From Siderastrea radians (Eukaryota; Cnidaria; Anthozoa; Scleractinia; Rhizangiidae), in assembly GCA_964017195.1 (NCBI GenBank), contig OZ024895.1, positions 12,330,501 through 12,394,500 on the forward strand: a stretch of 64,000 nucleotides of DNA, read 5' to 3'. Below the pieces are notes generated by a model. That model saw only the letters and a program-made list of their open reading frames with translations, was not told where the DNA came from and searched no databases. The stretch's first letter is position 1. Every line of letters begins with the position of its first letter. Shown in pieces: positions 13,292-24,386 of this stretch. The position numbers and the translations under genes were made by a program.

Positions 13292-16200
13292 ATGGCCTCT
13301 CAGCCAGAAGAAGAAGCCGAAGCTGATCCAAGTGAACTGACCACAGACGAGATTTTGGCCTTGCTCTACCTGACTGCCTCGGACTCTGAGAAAGAAGAGA
13401 CGCCTGAGAAAGACCCTTTGTTATGCCATAAAGAGAATGCCTTGGATGACCGCTTGTCGTGCCATGAAGAGATGGCCTCGAGTGACGAGGATCCATTGAT
13501 GTGCGACGAAATCCTGAATGACGACGACGACGATGAAGTCTGTCAAAACGTCTTGGATCGCTTCGAACGCCAACGTACCTTTCAAACCCAGCTCCTTCAA
13601 CAAAGTGGAGCAGGAGGTCTGGATGCCTCGATCGGAGCAGGAACGTTTGACTTTGAACTGCAACCCTATGTCGATCGGCAGAGTAGCCGTCTGGGAGTGC
13701 GCGAACGTCATTTCAATACCCGTTTACGGCAAACGGGGAACTTTGTCGATAGCCCCCATGTCGTACACGCTCTTCAAGAAGGATTACGACGCGCAGTGAA
13801 TCGCGTGTTAACCACCACTCCCAACTTGCACGATGAAGACCGATTGTATTTTACTCTCAGTTCCAATCGACTCACGAGCAATTTCCAAGGATGGGGCTTA
13901 CGTGCAGGAGAATGGCGTGAAGGAGGGGCTCGTTTGGATGCCCTCTTCGATCGGTTGGCCCAAGCCTTGAACAGCAACGAACAATTTGAAATGGACGATT
14001 CCTTTCAATTATCCATCACCCAAGTTCATCATGCCCCTCAGGGGAGCGGCAAACCGCGCCGGGGGAAACCCGGCCATACGACCATGGAACTATTAACCAA
14101 GAAATCGAACTCCATCATTCGCATCCACAATTACAACGATGACCTCTGTTGTGCCAGAGCTATCATCGTTGCTAAAGCCAGAGTGGACCATCACTCCAAA
14201 TGGGAAAGTATTCGCAAAGGGGGCAAACTGCAAAAAGAACTCGCGGTGTTGCTTCATCACGAAGCGCAGGTGCCCTTCCGTCCTTGCAGCTACGATGCCT
14301 TAACCAAATTCAGTACCGCTCCTTCCCTCATCGGCTACCAGATCCTGTTGGTGGATGCCGACCGGTCTTTTCACATTACGACGTTTGGTCCCCTTCAGGA
14401 CAAACAATTGATTCTGTTGCACCACCATGGCCATTACGATGTCATTACCCGTTTGCCTGGCTTTTTCGGGTCCAGTTACGTCTGTGCCCACTGTTGGAAA
14501 CCCTATGACCATGAAGGGCGTCATCGCTGCACCAAACAAAAAGGTCATTGCCGGGCCTGCTGCCAAAAAGAGTGCCCTGATTTTCTTCATGCCTACCCCC
14601 GAGGTCTCAAAGCCACCCGACGTTGCCAAACTTGTCATCGGGACTTTTTTGGAGACACTTGTTTCCAAATGCATCTCGTCAAGGACCATGCAGGCAAGCC
14701 GGCCCCCTGCCTTGAGTACACCATTTGCTTTCGTCGCCGTCGCTGTCCGACCTGCCTCAAACTAGAAGTGGGATGGCAAGGGGTTCAACGCCATCAGTGC
14801 GGCTACCTGAACTGCCCTTCCTGCCACGAGTACGTGGACGCCCAGACCCATCGTTGTTTCATTCAAAGAGCTCTCTCCCCCCAAGAACTCCGGGCGCAGA
14901 AAAAGAAACGGAAACGTAGGACAGGACCCCCCGCCGAACGAGCGGCGACCTTACAAGCCAGCGAGATGGACGAGGAAGCCTTAGACGATGACGTGGGGGA
15001 CGACGACAGCCCCCCTCTCCACGTGTTCTTTGACATTGAGGCCATGCAGCCCCGTGAAAAGCATGTGCCCAATCTCGTCGTCGCCGAAACCGATGAGGAT
15101 GACTCACCTGTTCGTTTCCCAGGTCCGCATTGTATTCGAGATTTTCTCGAATGGCTTGATACCTTGACCGAGAATGACACCCGCGCCGTCAATGTGCTCG
15201 CTCATAATTTCCAAGGATATGATGGCTACTTTGTGGTTCATCAATATCACGATGACAATCGTCTTGTGCAACAGCTGAGGAACGGGTGTAAACTCTTGGA
15301 AGTCAAACACGATCGCCTTCGTTTCATCGATTCATTGAGTTTCTTCCAGATGCCGCTGTCCGCTTTTCCCAAAACCTTTGGATTAACGGAACTGAAAAAA
15401 GGGTACTGCCCACACAAGTTTAATGTCCCGGACCAGCAAACGTACGTGGGACCCGTCCCGGCCCTCGATTACTACATGCCCGACACCCTGTCTCCTAAAG
15501 ACAAACAAGCCTTGGAAACGTGGCATCAAGAGCAACGGACCCAAAACGTACTGTTTAATTTCCAACAAGAATTAGTCACCTACTGTGAATCGGATGTCCG
15601 TCTCTTGAAGCAAGGTTGTCTGACGTTCAAACGCTTGTTTGAATCCCTGACAGGATTCAATCCATTCGACCACATCACCATTGCCTCCGCGTGCAACCGG
15701 GACTTGCGCATGAATCGCATGATCCCCCACAGTATTGCCAGTGAACCCGTGTACGGATGGCGGAACCGTGTGAACCAATCGCAGGTGTCCCTCGAATGGT
15801 TAACCTGGTGCGATCATTTAAGACGCCAAGAAAGCCTCTCCCGCCTGGATCAACTCAGCCCTGAAGGTTGGGCAGCGCACCACAGTCTCATGGCCGACGT
15901 CTACCCAAACGGGCCACCCCCTTACATTCAACACGCGGGCAATGCCGGTGAGGTGCGTATCCCTGGCGTGGGCTTCTTTGTGGATGGGTACTGCCACGAC
16001 ACCAACACGGTGTATGAATTTCATGGCTGTTTCTGGCACGGGTGTCCCCACTGTTATCCCAACCGCCACGAACAGCATCTACGCCACTGTGATCGAACCA
16101 TGCAGGATGTCTACGAGGGAACCCAACGACGCACCCATCTGATTCAAGCCTTGGGGTACAATGTGGTGCAAATGTGGGAATGTGAATGGCGTCGCCTGAA

Positions 16201-17635
16201 AGACACGTCGGCTGACATCCGAACGTTCGTGGAGACCCTTGCCTTCACTGACCCTCTCAACCCCCGTGACGCCTTCTGCGGGGGTCGTACCAATGCCGTG
16301 AAACTGTACCATCGCGTCACTCCGGGTCAACAGATCCATTATATCGATGTCACTTCCTTGTACCCTTGGGTGAACAAGACCTGCGTCTACCCCAAAGGGC
16401 ATCCTCGCTTCCTCTCCCACCCTGGTCACACCGACATCGCTCAGTACTTTGGTCTGATCCGTTGCCGAGTCCTCCCGCCACGTGAACTGTACCATCCAGT
16501 ACTGCCTTACCGTCATAGTGGGAAACTTCTCTTTCCCCTGTGCGCTAGTTGTGTCAAAGAAGAAATGGACAAGCGTCCTTGGGAAAGAACTGCCAAATGC
16601 CATCACACCGACGACCAACGCGCCCTGACCGGGACATGGTGCAGCCCGGAATTGTACAAAGCGGTGGACTTGGGATACGAGGTCCAGTACATCTACGAGG
16701 TCTGGCACTTTGACGAGACGTGCGAGGGGCTCTTCCGAGATTACGTCAACACTTGGTTGAAAATCAAACAAGAAGCCAGCGGGTGGCCATCCTGGGTGGG
16801 GGACGATGAAACCAAACGCCAGCAGTACCTTCGAGAGTACTTCGAGCACGAAGGTATCCAGTTGGAGTACGACAAAATCGAACACAACCCGGGGCTCCGC
16901 ACCCTGGCCAAAATGATGCTCAATTCCATGTGGGGCAAGTTTGGACAACGCCTTAACAAGACCCAAGTCCAAGAATTTAATGACCCTCAAGCCTTCCATC
17001 GTTTCTTGGATACCAGTACTTTGGACGTGCGTCACGTCTCCGTCATCAATGACCAATTGGTGGAGGTACATTACCAGTACCAGGACGAAGACATCCCCGT
17101 GTCACCGAACTTGAACATTTTTGTGGCCTGTTTCACAACCTGTTGGGCCCGGCTCCGACTCTATGAAGCCCTTCAACTGTTGGGAGAACGTGTCTTGTAC
17201 TACGACACGGACTCCATCCTCTTCCTGCAAGAGGAAGGGCAACTTAACCCGGTCTTGGGCGATTACCTCGGCGAGTTTACGAGTGAATTGGACCCCAACG
17301 ATTTTATTGTGGAATTCGTGTCGGCGGGTCCCAAGAACTATGGCTACCAAACCAAGCTTGGTCACGTTGAATGCAAGGTGCGGGGTTTCCGCCTCAACAC
17401 CGAAGGCAAGAGCCAGTTGAACTATAACGTCATGCGGCAGAACGTCCTCGACGAAATCCAAAAGCCTCAAAAGGAACCACGTCAAACCCAAGTCGTCAAA
17501 ACCCACCAGATCGTGCGGGACGCTAAAACCTATGAACTGTACACCTTTCCGGATTACAAACGGTACCAGCTGGTGTATGACAAGAGAGTGGTGGATCCAA
17601 ATACCTTCCAGACTTTTCCTTATGGATACCAATGA
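13292..17635 (+). CDS. POLB: Protein-primed family B DNA polymerase
   Basis: This 1447-residue protein replicates the linear genome using a protein primer. Exonuclease motifs are FDIEA (near residue 580), AHNFQGYDGYF (near 637) and YCESDVRLLKQG (near 764). Polymerase motifs are DVTSLYPWVN (near 1019), KMMLNSMWGKFG (near 1206) and YYDTDS (near 1303). Upstream of motif A is VYEFHGCFWHGCPHCYP (about 908-924), the Vsr-like endonuclease insertion typical of Polinton and adintovirus polymerases. The N-terminal third has an acidic leader and several CxxC/CxxH pairs (about 398-520) forming zinc modules. All catalytic residues look intact. It starts 8 bases past an initiator-like element and is the longest gene in the window. 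Confidence 0.95.
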   Translation: MASQPEEEAEADPSELTTDEILALLYLTASDSEKEETPEKDPLLCHKENALDDRLSCHEEMASSDEDPLMCDEILNDDDDDEVCQNVLDRFERQRTFQTQLLQQSGAGGLDASIGAGTFDFELQPYVDRQSSRLGVRERHFNTRLRQTGNFVDSPHVVHALQEGLRRAVNRVLTTTPNLHDEDRLYFTLSSNRLTSNFQGWGLRAGEWREGGARLDALFDRLAQALNSNEQFEMDDSFQLSITQVHHAPQGSGKPRRGKPGHTTMELLTKKSNSIIRIHNYNDDLCCARAIIVAKARVDHHSKWESIRKGGKLQKELAVLLHHEAQVPFRPCSYDALTKFSTAPSLIGYQILLVDADRSFHITTFGPLQDKQLILLHHHGHYDVITRLPGFFGSSYVCAHCWKPYDHEGRHRCTKQKGHCRACCQKECPDFLHAYPRGLKATRRCQTCHRDFFGDTCFQMHLVKDHAGKPAPCLEYTICFRRRRCPTCLKLEVGWQGVQRHQCGYLNCPSCHEYVDAQTHRCFIQRALSPQELRAQKKKRKRRTGPPAERAATLQASEMDEEALDDDVGDDDSPPLHVFFDIEAMQPREKHVPNLVVAETDEDDSPVRFPGPHCIRDFLEWLDTLTENDTRAVNVLAHNFQGYDGYFVVHQYHDDNRLVQQLRNGCKLLEVKHDRLRFIDSLSFFQMPLSAFPKTFGLTELKKGYCPHKFNVPDQQTYVGPVPALDYYMPDTLSPKDKQALETWHQEQRTQNVLFNFQQELVTYCESDVRLLKQGCLTFKRLFESLTGFNPFDHITIASACNRDLRMNRMIPHSIASEPVYGWRNRVNQSQVSLEWLTWCDHLRRQESLSRLDQLSPEGWAAHHSLMADVYPNGPPPYIQHAGNAGEVRIPGVGFFVDGYCHDTNTVYEFHGCFWHGCPHCYPNRHEQHLRHCDRTMQDVYEGTQRRTHLIQALGYNVVQMWECEWRRLKDTSADIRTFVETLAFTDPLNPRDAFCGGRTNAVKLYHRVTPGQQIHYIDVTSLYPWVNKTCVYPKGHPRFLSHPGHTDIAQYFGLIRCRVLPPRELYHPVLPYRHSGKLLFPLCASCVKEEMDKRPWERTAKCHHTDDQRALTGTWCSPELYKAVDLGYEVQYIYEVWHFDETCEGLFRDYVNTWLKIKQEASGWPSWVGDDETKRQQYLREYFEHEGIQLEYDKIEHNPGLRTLAKMMLNSMWGKFGQRLNKTQVQEFNDPQAFHRFLDTSTLDVRHVSVINDQLVEVHYQYQDEDIPVSPNLNIFVACFTTCWARLRLYEALQLLGERVLYYDTDSILFLQEEGQLNPVLGDYLGEFTSELDPNDFIVEFVSAGPKNYGYQTKLGHVECKVRGFRLNTEGKSQLNYNVMRQNVLDEIQKPQKEPRQTQVVKTHQIVRDAKTYELYTFPDYKRYQLVYDKRVVDPNTFQTFPYGYQ

Positions 17636-17795
17636 GAAATGATTCCCAAGGAGAGGAGGGTGCTTTGAACCTTGGGACCACCTTCATGAAGAGGTCGGCC
17701 GAGCGTCTTTCTACCGACCCCTGTTGATTTGCAGCCTTGTTGAGGAGTTCATTGAAACCTTCTGACAGCCTGTGACCAAGTTCTTCTTCGGGCAT
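17523..17795 (-). CDS. Possible 90-aa protein antisense to polymerase end
   Basis: An ATG frame complementary to 17,793-17,795 reads MPEEELGHRLSEGFNELLNK, a plausible amphipathic start. It overlaps the polymerase by about 110 bases on the opposite strand, where the wording becomes less protein-like. It could be the first exon of a minus-strand transcript or chance. I recognise no family. Confidence 0.2.
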   Translation of the reverse strand: MPEEELGHRLSEGFNELLNKAANQQGSVERRSADLFMKVVPRFKAPSSPWESFLIGIHKEKSGRYLDPPLSCHTPAGTVCNPERCTVHRF

Positions 17796-18283
17796 CCTTT
17801 GAAAGCACAGCCAAAAGAGACCACCCTAGTAGTTTTAGCGGTCTTCACGTCTAATCTGGGCTTCCCCCTCTTCGATCATCTGGCCCCACTAGCATCCTGT
17901 CCTTCTTGGTGAGAACCCATGCCGAGTGAAATACCACCCTTTGAAGATGTTTCCAAGTCTTTGCAGGGATGACGACAACACTGGCACGATCTCTCCTACA
18001 CTGCTTCCAACATGCTCTTCGTGGGACCCTGGCAACCACACACTGGACTCCTCCTAGCACCCTACACTTCTTGTTCTTCTCGTTGTGTCACCCGCTCTCT
18101 GGACATCTGTAAGATCATGCAGACACTTCCACCCGGCTGCAAGAGGATAGACACCTGGCCTTGTCTGTCTGTCACCCCATCAAACAAACTGAGAGAACCC
18201 ATGGAACTGCTCTTCATGCCATTGTATCAAATCTTCTAGCTCGTGGGGATGCCATCTTGGAGGATTTAAGGAACATTCTACCC
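17796..18283. other. Gene-free spacer after the polymerase
   Basis: Base composition resembles the viral block. Only short unconvincing open frames occur, and no repeat of the left end was found. Confidence 0.5.
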
Positions 18284-18660
18284 GAATAGGAACTCGTCAA
18301 AACGTAATAGGATTACGGGACATGGAACGCATGGAATAGGAACTCGTCAAAACGTAATAGGATTACGGGACATGGAACGCATGGAATAGGAACTCGTCAA
18401 AACGTAATAGGATTACGGGACATGGAACGCATGAAATAGGAACTCGTCAAAACGTAATAGGATTACGGGACATGGAACGCATGGAATAGGAACTCGTCAA
18501 AACGTAATAGGATTACGGGACATGGAACGCATGGAATAGGAACTCGTCAAAACGTAATAGGATTACGGGACATGGAACGCATGGAATAGGAACTAGTCAA
18601 AACGTAATAGGATTACGGGACAAGGAGCGCATGGAATAGGAACTCAATACTTGTAATAGG
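18284..18660 (+). repeat. 50-bp tandem array, seven copies plus partial
   Basis: A unit beginning GAATAGGAACTCGTCAAAAC repeats with an exact 50-base period at 18,284, 18,334, 18,384, 18,434, 18,484, 18,534 and 18,584, with a degenerate copy from 18,634. Copies differ at only a few bases (for example GAAATAGG at copy four, CTAGTC at copy seven). Each unit holds an inner near-repeat (TAATAGGATTACGGGACATGGAACGCATG). The high identity means recent expansion. It is in the subterminal position where linear viral elements carry tandem repeats. Confidence 0.9.
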
Positions 18661-20930
18661 TGACATGGAACCGGACATAAGAACAATGCATAGGAAGTCA
18701 TCCGTGTCCATCCGACAAAAGAACATGGTGAACCATCGACTGCATTAAAGAGAACTCACCTTTGTCACTGTTGTTGTCATCAGAATCTCGTCTATCGCTA
18801 TAAACCTCATCAGAGTCTTCACTGTCGCCCCCAGGCATCCTCCTCCTCCTTTGCTCCCACGGGACCCGTCTATCGTCAGTGCAGAACATCTCTTCTTTCT
18901 TCCTTTTCTTCAGCTTTGGACCCCTGTGGGAATGATGGTCCACGATCATCTTCCGTTCTGATACAACACCTCTTGTTCTGAACGTCTTTGTCCTCCACTT
19001 CATGTCCTATGGACGAGGTTCACTGCCTTCTCGTTTTGAACATTTTTGCCCTCTTGGACTGCAGGTGTCTTTGGTTCAGCATCCGCCATCGCTGGGTTTT
19101 TGCCGTCTGCATTCCTCCAACCAACCTTCACACAAAACTTCACAGACCATGCACCTGTGTTTTTGCACCAGGTGACACAAAACTGTGTTTTTGCACCATC
19201 CACATCAGTTGGGACAACACCTCACTGCCTCCTTGACTGCCTCGTTGTCTTCTGCACTTACTACACCTTCCATCACATCTTCATTGCTACTTGGTGTATG
19301 TTCCTCATGAGATGACGATCCCGGGTCTTCAGACCACCCCAGATTGTTAACAAAGAGACCCGACACCCAGGAAAAGATAAAAAAGCTCCTTCATCCATCT
19401 CTCGCAACTGTCGGACGAGACAACCCTCCACGACAGAATCTTTGGACTGAAAGGCATCGTGTCCACCAGCAAGCATCCGAAACCTCCCTTTTTGACCTCC
19501 TCTCTCCGCCTCCTTTCTTCTGGACACATGGCATCCACCTGTTCTTGGTTCATCTTGCCACCTCCACTTTTCTTGGACGACGACGACGACCGTGGCGGTG
19601 TGGCTAAGTCTTTTTTTCCATCGCTCGTTCTGGAAGTCAAGGCATGGTTCTGTTCTCCCTATGGATCTTCCGCTGGCAACTACCTTGTTGACTTCTTGTT
19701 GTTCCATCACAAGAGGCACTCGGACGACGTGAGGATTTGGCTCGGCCGTTTTTGGAATCATCCAACCCATTTTTTCACCACCTTGTTGACTTCTTGTTCT
19801 TCTGAGGATGGGTTGCAAGTTTTCGTGACGCGGATGTTTTTCCATTTTGCCGGGGAGAAAACATGGAGTACGCATCTACCCCCTATTCCAGGTCCACGAG
19901 ACAGACCACTCCTGTATCAGTTCCTCTCTTCCTACCTGTAACAGTTCCATGTGGAAGCATGCCTCTTGCACCATGACATTGGAAGTTGGACCGAGGCCCC
20001 CCTTCGTCTTCACTCCGTTCGTTTTCTTCTCGTCCGTGACATGGATTCTCCTCTTCACCCGTACCACTCTCGTTGGCATTCTGTGGTGATACTTTTGAAT
20101 TCTGCAAGGACGAAGTTCATCAAGTGGATCTGCGTCCTTCTGAGAATAGGACAGCCACTCCTACCCTAGGACTGTGCTCGTACTTTCCAGAGGAAATGGT
20201 TGGACCGTGCAAGACTTCAAATGGCCTTTCAGACTTTCTTTCTTTCCTCCTTTGCATGACCATGATGTTGCAACAATCCACCTTAACGCCTTGGATACAT
20301 CTCCCGTGGGTCTGTCTTGCCTGCTGATTTGGCCTTGCTTCTTTGGACCTTTCCTGGACCTGTCCCCCGTTCGCAGGGATGCATTGGTCCCTTTCCCAAG
20401 GTTGCATGGAGAGACTGGACCTGCCTCGCACCGTTTGGCCTTGCTTCTTTGCACCGTTCGCAGAGATGCCTCAGTCCCTGGGTTCCATGGGACTCTTTTT
20501 CCAGAGCAAGTGTTCCTTGCCCTGCCACCGCGTCTTCGTGAACTTTGACCTCCGTGCCGCTGTCGGGCTTGGGTCCCGTCCTGTACCAGAGCCTCGGAAC
20601 TTGGGGAACTCCTTGTGCAGATTTGTTGGTCGTTCTCCACACGGACCAAAACCTTTCGCGGAGCTTTAGATCGTGTACCTTTAGATTGTTTCTCTTCTGT
20701 CCAGTAGATGTGTGGCATAATACAGGACACCTTTGCCTTTCTTCATGGAAACAGGCCTCCAGAACCTCGTCACCCAGATTGGACTTTGGACCCTACAGGA
20801 ACACCAAAAACCATGATCCCCCTACGGTGGGGCGTTTGGACTTTGAACTCTTGTTTTTTCTCACTTGTTGTCAAAAACCAATAAAACATGTTCCATGGCA
20901 CTTCCTGTGTTGGTTTTCTCTGAGCTGAGC
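18661..20930 (-). other. Possible minus-strand spliced gene(s)
   Basis: Several minus-strand frames read like exon pieces. One near 18,740-19,000 is basic then Asp/Ser-rich (GGDSEDSDEVYSDRRDSD) and runs into a GTGAGT donor-like site at about 18,758. Another at 19,455-19,640 is Ser/Lys-rich (RSSSSSKKSGGGKMNQ). A third spans 20,161-20,730. No family is recognised, and overlapping frames on both strands compete. A local duplication near 20,325-20,480 repeats TTGGCCTTGCTTCTTTG. Base composition stays like the viral block. RNA evidence would be needed to place exons. Confidence 0.25.
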
Positions 20931-20979
20931 CCGCGATCCTTTTTTGGCCAACTGGTCAGCGGTTTCCCATCCCAAAACA

Positions 20980-21150
20980 CGTGACCTCCCCATTTCCAGT
21001 CACTTCCGGTTCCTCATGACGTCACTTCCGGTTCGGACTTCTGGCCTGCGCATGCGTGCTTTTTTTTGGGTACCACAAGCTTAGCACGATCTTTTCTCTT
21101 GACCTGTTTTCTAATACCAATGGGTCGCCATCTTGAATTTACCTGTACGG
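20980..21150. promoter_or_regulatory. CpG-type promoter cluster (ETS, CRE, NRF1, YY1 motifs)
   Basis: Within 160 bases lie CACGTGAC (E-box), two or three CACTTCCGGTT (ETS), ATGACGTCAC (CRE/ATF), TGCGCATGCGTG (NRF1) and CGCCATCTTG (YY1). This is the standard set of a housekeeping bidirectional animal promoter. It lies at the right margin of the GC-rich block and could drive the minus-strand region to its left. Confidence 0.5.
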
Positions 21151-22039
21151 TTGCTAAGGAACCCGCGTCTTGGACCTTGAACCCCCCTTGTTGCTAGGGA
21201 AGCGCGTGATACCCATGAGCGTTTGCGACCCCATTTCTCAGGAACCAATCACAAGCCAGGATTTAGGGTCATGTGACCGCTCTCGACCAATCACAATGCG
21301 ACATCCAAACGAGGCTAAATTCCCCAGGTGGGCGTACATTACTACTATTCAAATTTTCTGCTTCTCAAGGAATACAAAACATTTTCAAGATACCTAGAAA
21401 AAGAAAAGACGTTATGTAGTTGAACTCTAACAATGGATTTAGACTGTTCAACACCTCCTGCAACTTGGACGCGATCGAGGCAGAAAAATATAATTTGAAA
21501 AGTTGCAACGAAAATCGTGTTAGTAGTCCAGACTCACCTGCCGCCAGAAGGTGTAATGAAATTATTTTCGACAAAGTCGCCTGAGTTTCCGTTATAGCCT
21601 TGGTGCTAGTCGTTCGGAAATGGACTGTAGCAATCTTCTTTTGAGTAGAAATTGTGAAGTTCGCAGCAGTTAGAATTACTGAGCTCTGAAGACTTGGGAC
21701 GACCCTCACAAGATTCTTGGAGTTTGCTTACGTCACAATTTGTCACACAATCTTATCAACGTCGTGCGACTAACTTAGGCGCTGTGCACTTCATGATAAT
21801 TTATGGAAAGTGGTTAACAGTTTTCATCTGGCAAGTGTGATAAAAGAAATGCGAGCATTAGCGTTCACCAAAAATATGTAGAGGATATTACGCGGCCGCG
21901 CGAAGATAGGATTTTTATTTTCCAGTGGTAAAATATTGTCTATTGTCCGCTTTGGGCAGCACGACAAGACAGCAACATCAGAAGGTTTGTATGAAAGACG
22001 TGACTGGCACTAGAATCCAAGCTATCAGCAGTAAGGTTT

Positions 22040-22515
22040 TATACAAAGAGGCTCCGCCCCTAGGCTCAAACCCTTACCCTTTCATATACCAGTTTTTTTT
22101 TCACCTAAATGGCACCTCTTTCATAACCTAGAGCAAGAATGTAGCCCTATCTGATGCACATGTTTATACCTCAAGGATAAGCCAAAACGCTAGAATAACC
22201 CGTTGTCGCGACGTTTGTATCTGGGTTTTCAGTCGCCCTGGGTCAGTTCGGCTAAAGGCCCTCAACTTTCGTGTGTTTCGCGTTGTTGTTTTTGCCAGAA
22301 TTTGGCACCCATTTATATCCTTAACTTTAGCTGCTGTCTCTTTTACTTAGCAGCGCACTTTGGTGACCCTTAACATACTTAATATACTAAGATAACGATT
22401 TTTCCAACCTTTCACTATGGTGCAGGCTCAAGAAAGCCACCCCTTACGGGCGGAGCCTCCCCGTATACTCCACCATAGGAAGTGCCCCCCCCCCACGCCC
22501 GGGGGGAGGGCAACA
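22040..22515. mobile_element. MITE copy 1 of a family shared with 45.88-46.32 kb
   Basis: GAGGCTCCGCCCCTAGG near the left, AAGGATAAGCCAAAACG in the middle and GGCGGAGCCTCCCCGTATAC near the right match, in the same order, the element at 45.88-46.32 kb. The inner inverted pair (AGGCTCCGCC / GGCGGAGCCT) is visible. No coding capacity. The right edge is a C-tract followed by a GC palindrome (CCCCACGCCCGGGGGG). Confidence 0.6.
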
Positions 22516-23679
22516 GAATTGAAAAGTGTTCATGAAGTAACAAAAGAATTGTGCGACATGGGGTGGGTACTTCAGAAACCAAGAGGGGGAGGATCGAGTT
22601 TTTTGGACTGAGAGGGTAAAAGAGTACCCCACAACGCGATTTGATATTGGCGAGGAAAGACTGCGAAAAGCTGATTTAGTACAGGTGGCAGCGGACATGA
22701 CAATGGCCAGAGAAACCGTTGGAGGGACAAGATTTAAGAGAAGTGAATGAATTACCAAGGTTCAGGTGTAACTAACGTTTTTTTTTAAGATTGGCATCAA
22801 GCAGAAGACTATGAGTATTATTACATAAATTTGATAAAAATGATGAAAGCCTCATGGAAGATGGATTGAATTACCTAGATGAGAAGGAAAGGCAGAATAC
22901 TATAGATGAGGTTGTAAGCCGCCAGATGGGACTCAGTCACCCAATAACGTTTGATGCTTATGACGTGTGCGAGCAAGTCAGGCTCAACACGTTACCTAAA
23001 TTCAACGTCACCATGATTAAGGCCCTGAGTTCGCATTCTGAACTTCCCTATAAAACCAGAGAAGTGAAGGCCTCTTTATTAAGTAAGCCAAGAAACATCG
23101 TAGAATAATGTTCTTGTTTTAAGTAGAGAACTGTCTGCAGTGTAAATGAGTTTAAAAGTTAAGTAATTTCTGACACTGAGGCCTTGAACTACAGGACCTA
23201 TAGAAATCTGCCCTGATCAGCATCAGATCCTTCGTGTTGAAGTACGCTTTCTTCACGACCATAGAAAGCATGCTATGCCGACAGCCTACTGCACTAACGA
23301 AACCTTGCTAAAAACTGTGTAATGTAGATGTCGGGAAAGGCCTTTGTGAAGGGTCTCCATTGTCAGTGTAGAGTTATTCCGTTCCATAAATTTAACTCGC
23401 ATGCGCTTATAGATATATACAATGTTTCGCACATTATATTCTATCTGCGGTACTTTTCAGGTTAGAAAAAATTTCATTGTGTTTACTAAAAAACGCAGTC
23501 TGGTCAAACTTGTCAAAAAAGCGCCTCGCTTTTCATTTATTGTCATTTCCGGATTGAATAAATTCTAAGCCATCCCTATGCAATTGTTGGCTCGTAGTCG
23601 TTGGTTTTTTTTTCTACGGCTGGTTTTGTTTCGCGGCCACCTACAATCTTCAAAATGATTTATTTATTGCTATAAAATA

Positions 23680-23732
23680 ACAATAATAATAATAATAATA
23701 ATAGTAATAATAATAATAATAATAATAATATT
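23680..23732. repeat. (AAT)n microsatellite
   Basis: AATAATAAT repeats for about 50 bases with one AGT interruption. Confidence 0.9.
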
Positions 23733-24386
23733 TAATGATGGATTTATTATAGGTAACTACTCGTAAGTATAGAAACGTTTTCTCTCTCAATTGCTTTTAC
23801 GAACAACTCACGTTTCCTACTATATTTGAAACGGTTTTAATTCATATTGGACCTTGTGCCATGCGTTGTGACGTATTCCTCTTTATGACACAGACAGGAG
23901 TGTTTTAGTGGAAAATAGTTCACACGAAACTACATCCGGGACTCGCGTGGCGTATTTTCCATATCCTTACTGGTGCGAGTATCGATGACGTCATTTTCCG
24001 TTCTTACACTGTTGTTTGTGCAAAAATACTCTTGTCTATATAATAAAAAAGAAATTACGCGGTGGCTTGATTATATGAATTTCACTTTCTCGTGGTACAA
24101 GACAACATTTTACCACTCGATAATAAAAGTCTTATCCTCGCGCCGCCGTGTAATATCCTCTGTATATTTTGGGTGAACGCCAGTGCTTCCCTTCACGCTC
24201 GCACTTTTTTTCGCACTTGCCAGATGAAAACTGTTAACCACTTTCCATAAAGTTCCCAACACCTGAAGATCAAGGGATTCTAAGGTAGTCGCGCGACGTT
24301 GATAAGATTGTGTGACAAATTGTGACGTAAGCAAACTCCAAGAATCTTGTTAGGGTCGACCCAAGTCTTCTGAGATCAGTAATTAA

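Noticed and set aside
16079..17071. 330-codon minus-strand frame inside the polymerase
   Set aside because: It lies entirely antisense to conserved polymerase motifs and reads as a codon-bias shadow.
1..17635. Bacterial or phage origin of the dense gene block
   Set aside because: Poly(A) signals, TATA boxes, no ribosome binding sites, a chromodomain integrase, and Polinton-type capsid and polymerase indicate a eukaryotic virus.
18284..18660. Possible CRISPR array
   Set aside because: The repeats are head-to-tail with a 50-base period and no unique spacers. The context is eukaryotic.
20161..20730. 189-codon minus-strand frame
   Set aside because: At least three other frames on both strands are equally open here because of the GC-rich composition and a local duplication. 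Kept only as a vague possible gene region.
22854..23108. 84-codon + frame (MEDGLNYLDEKERQNTIDE...)
   Set aside because: It looks somewhat protein-like, but no family, splice sites or second exon could be found in the surrounding transposon DNA.
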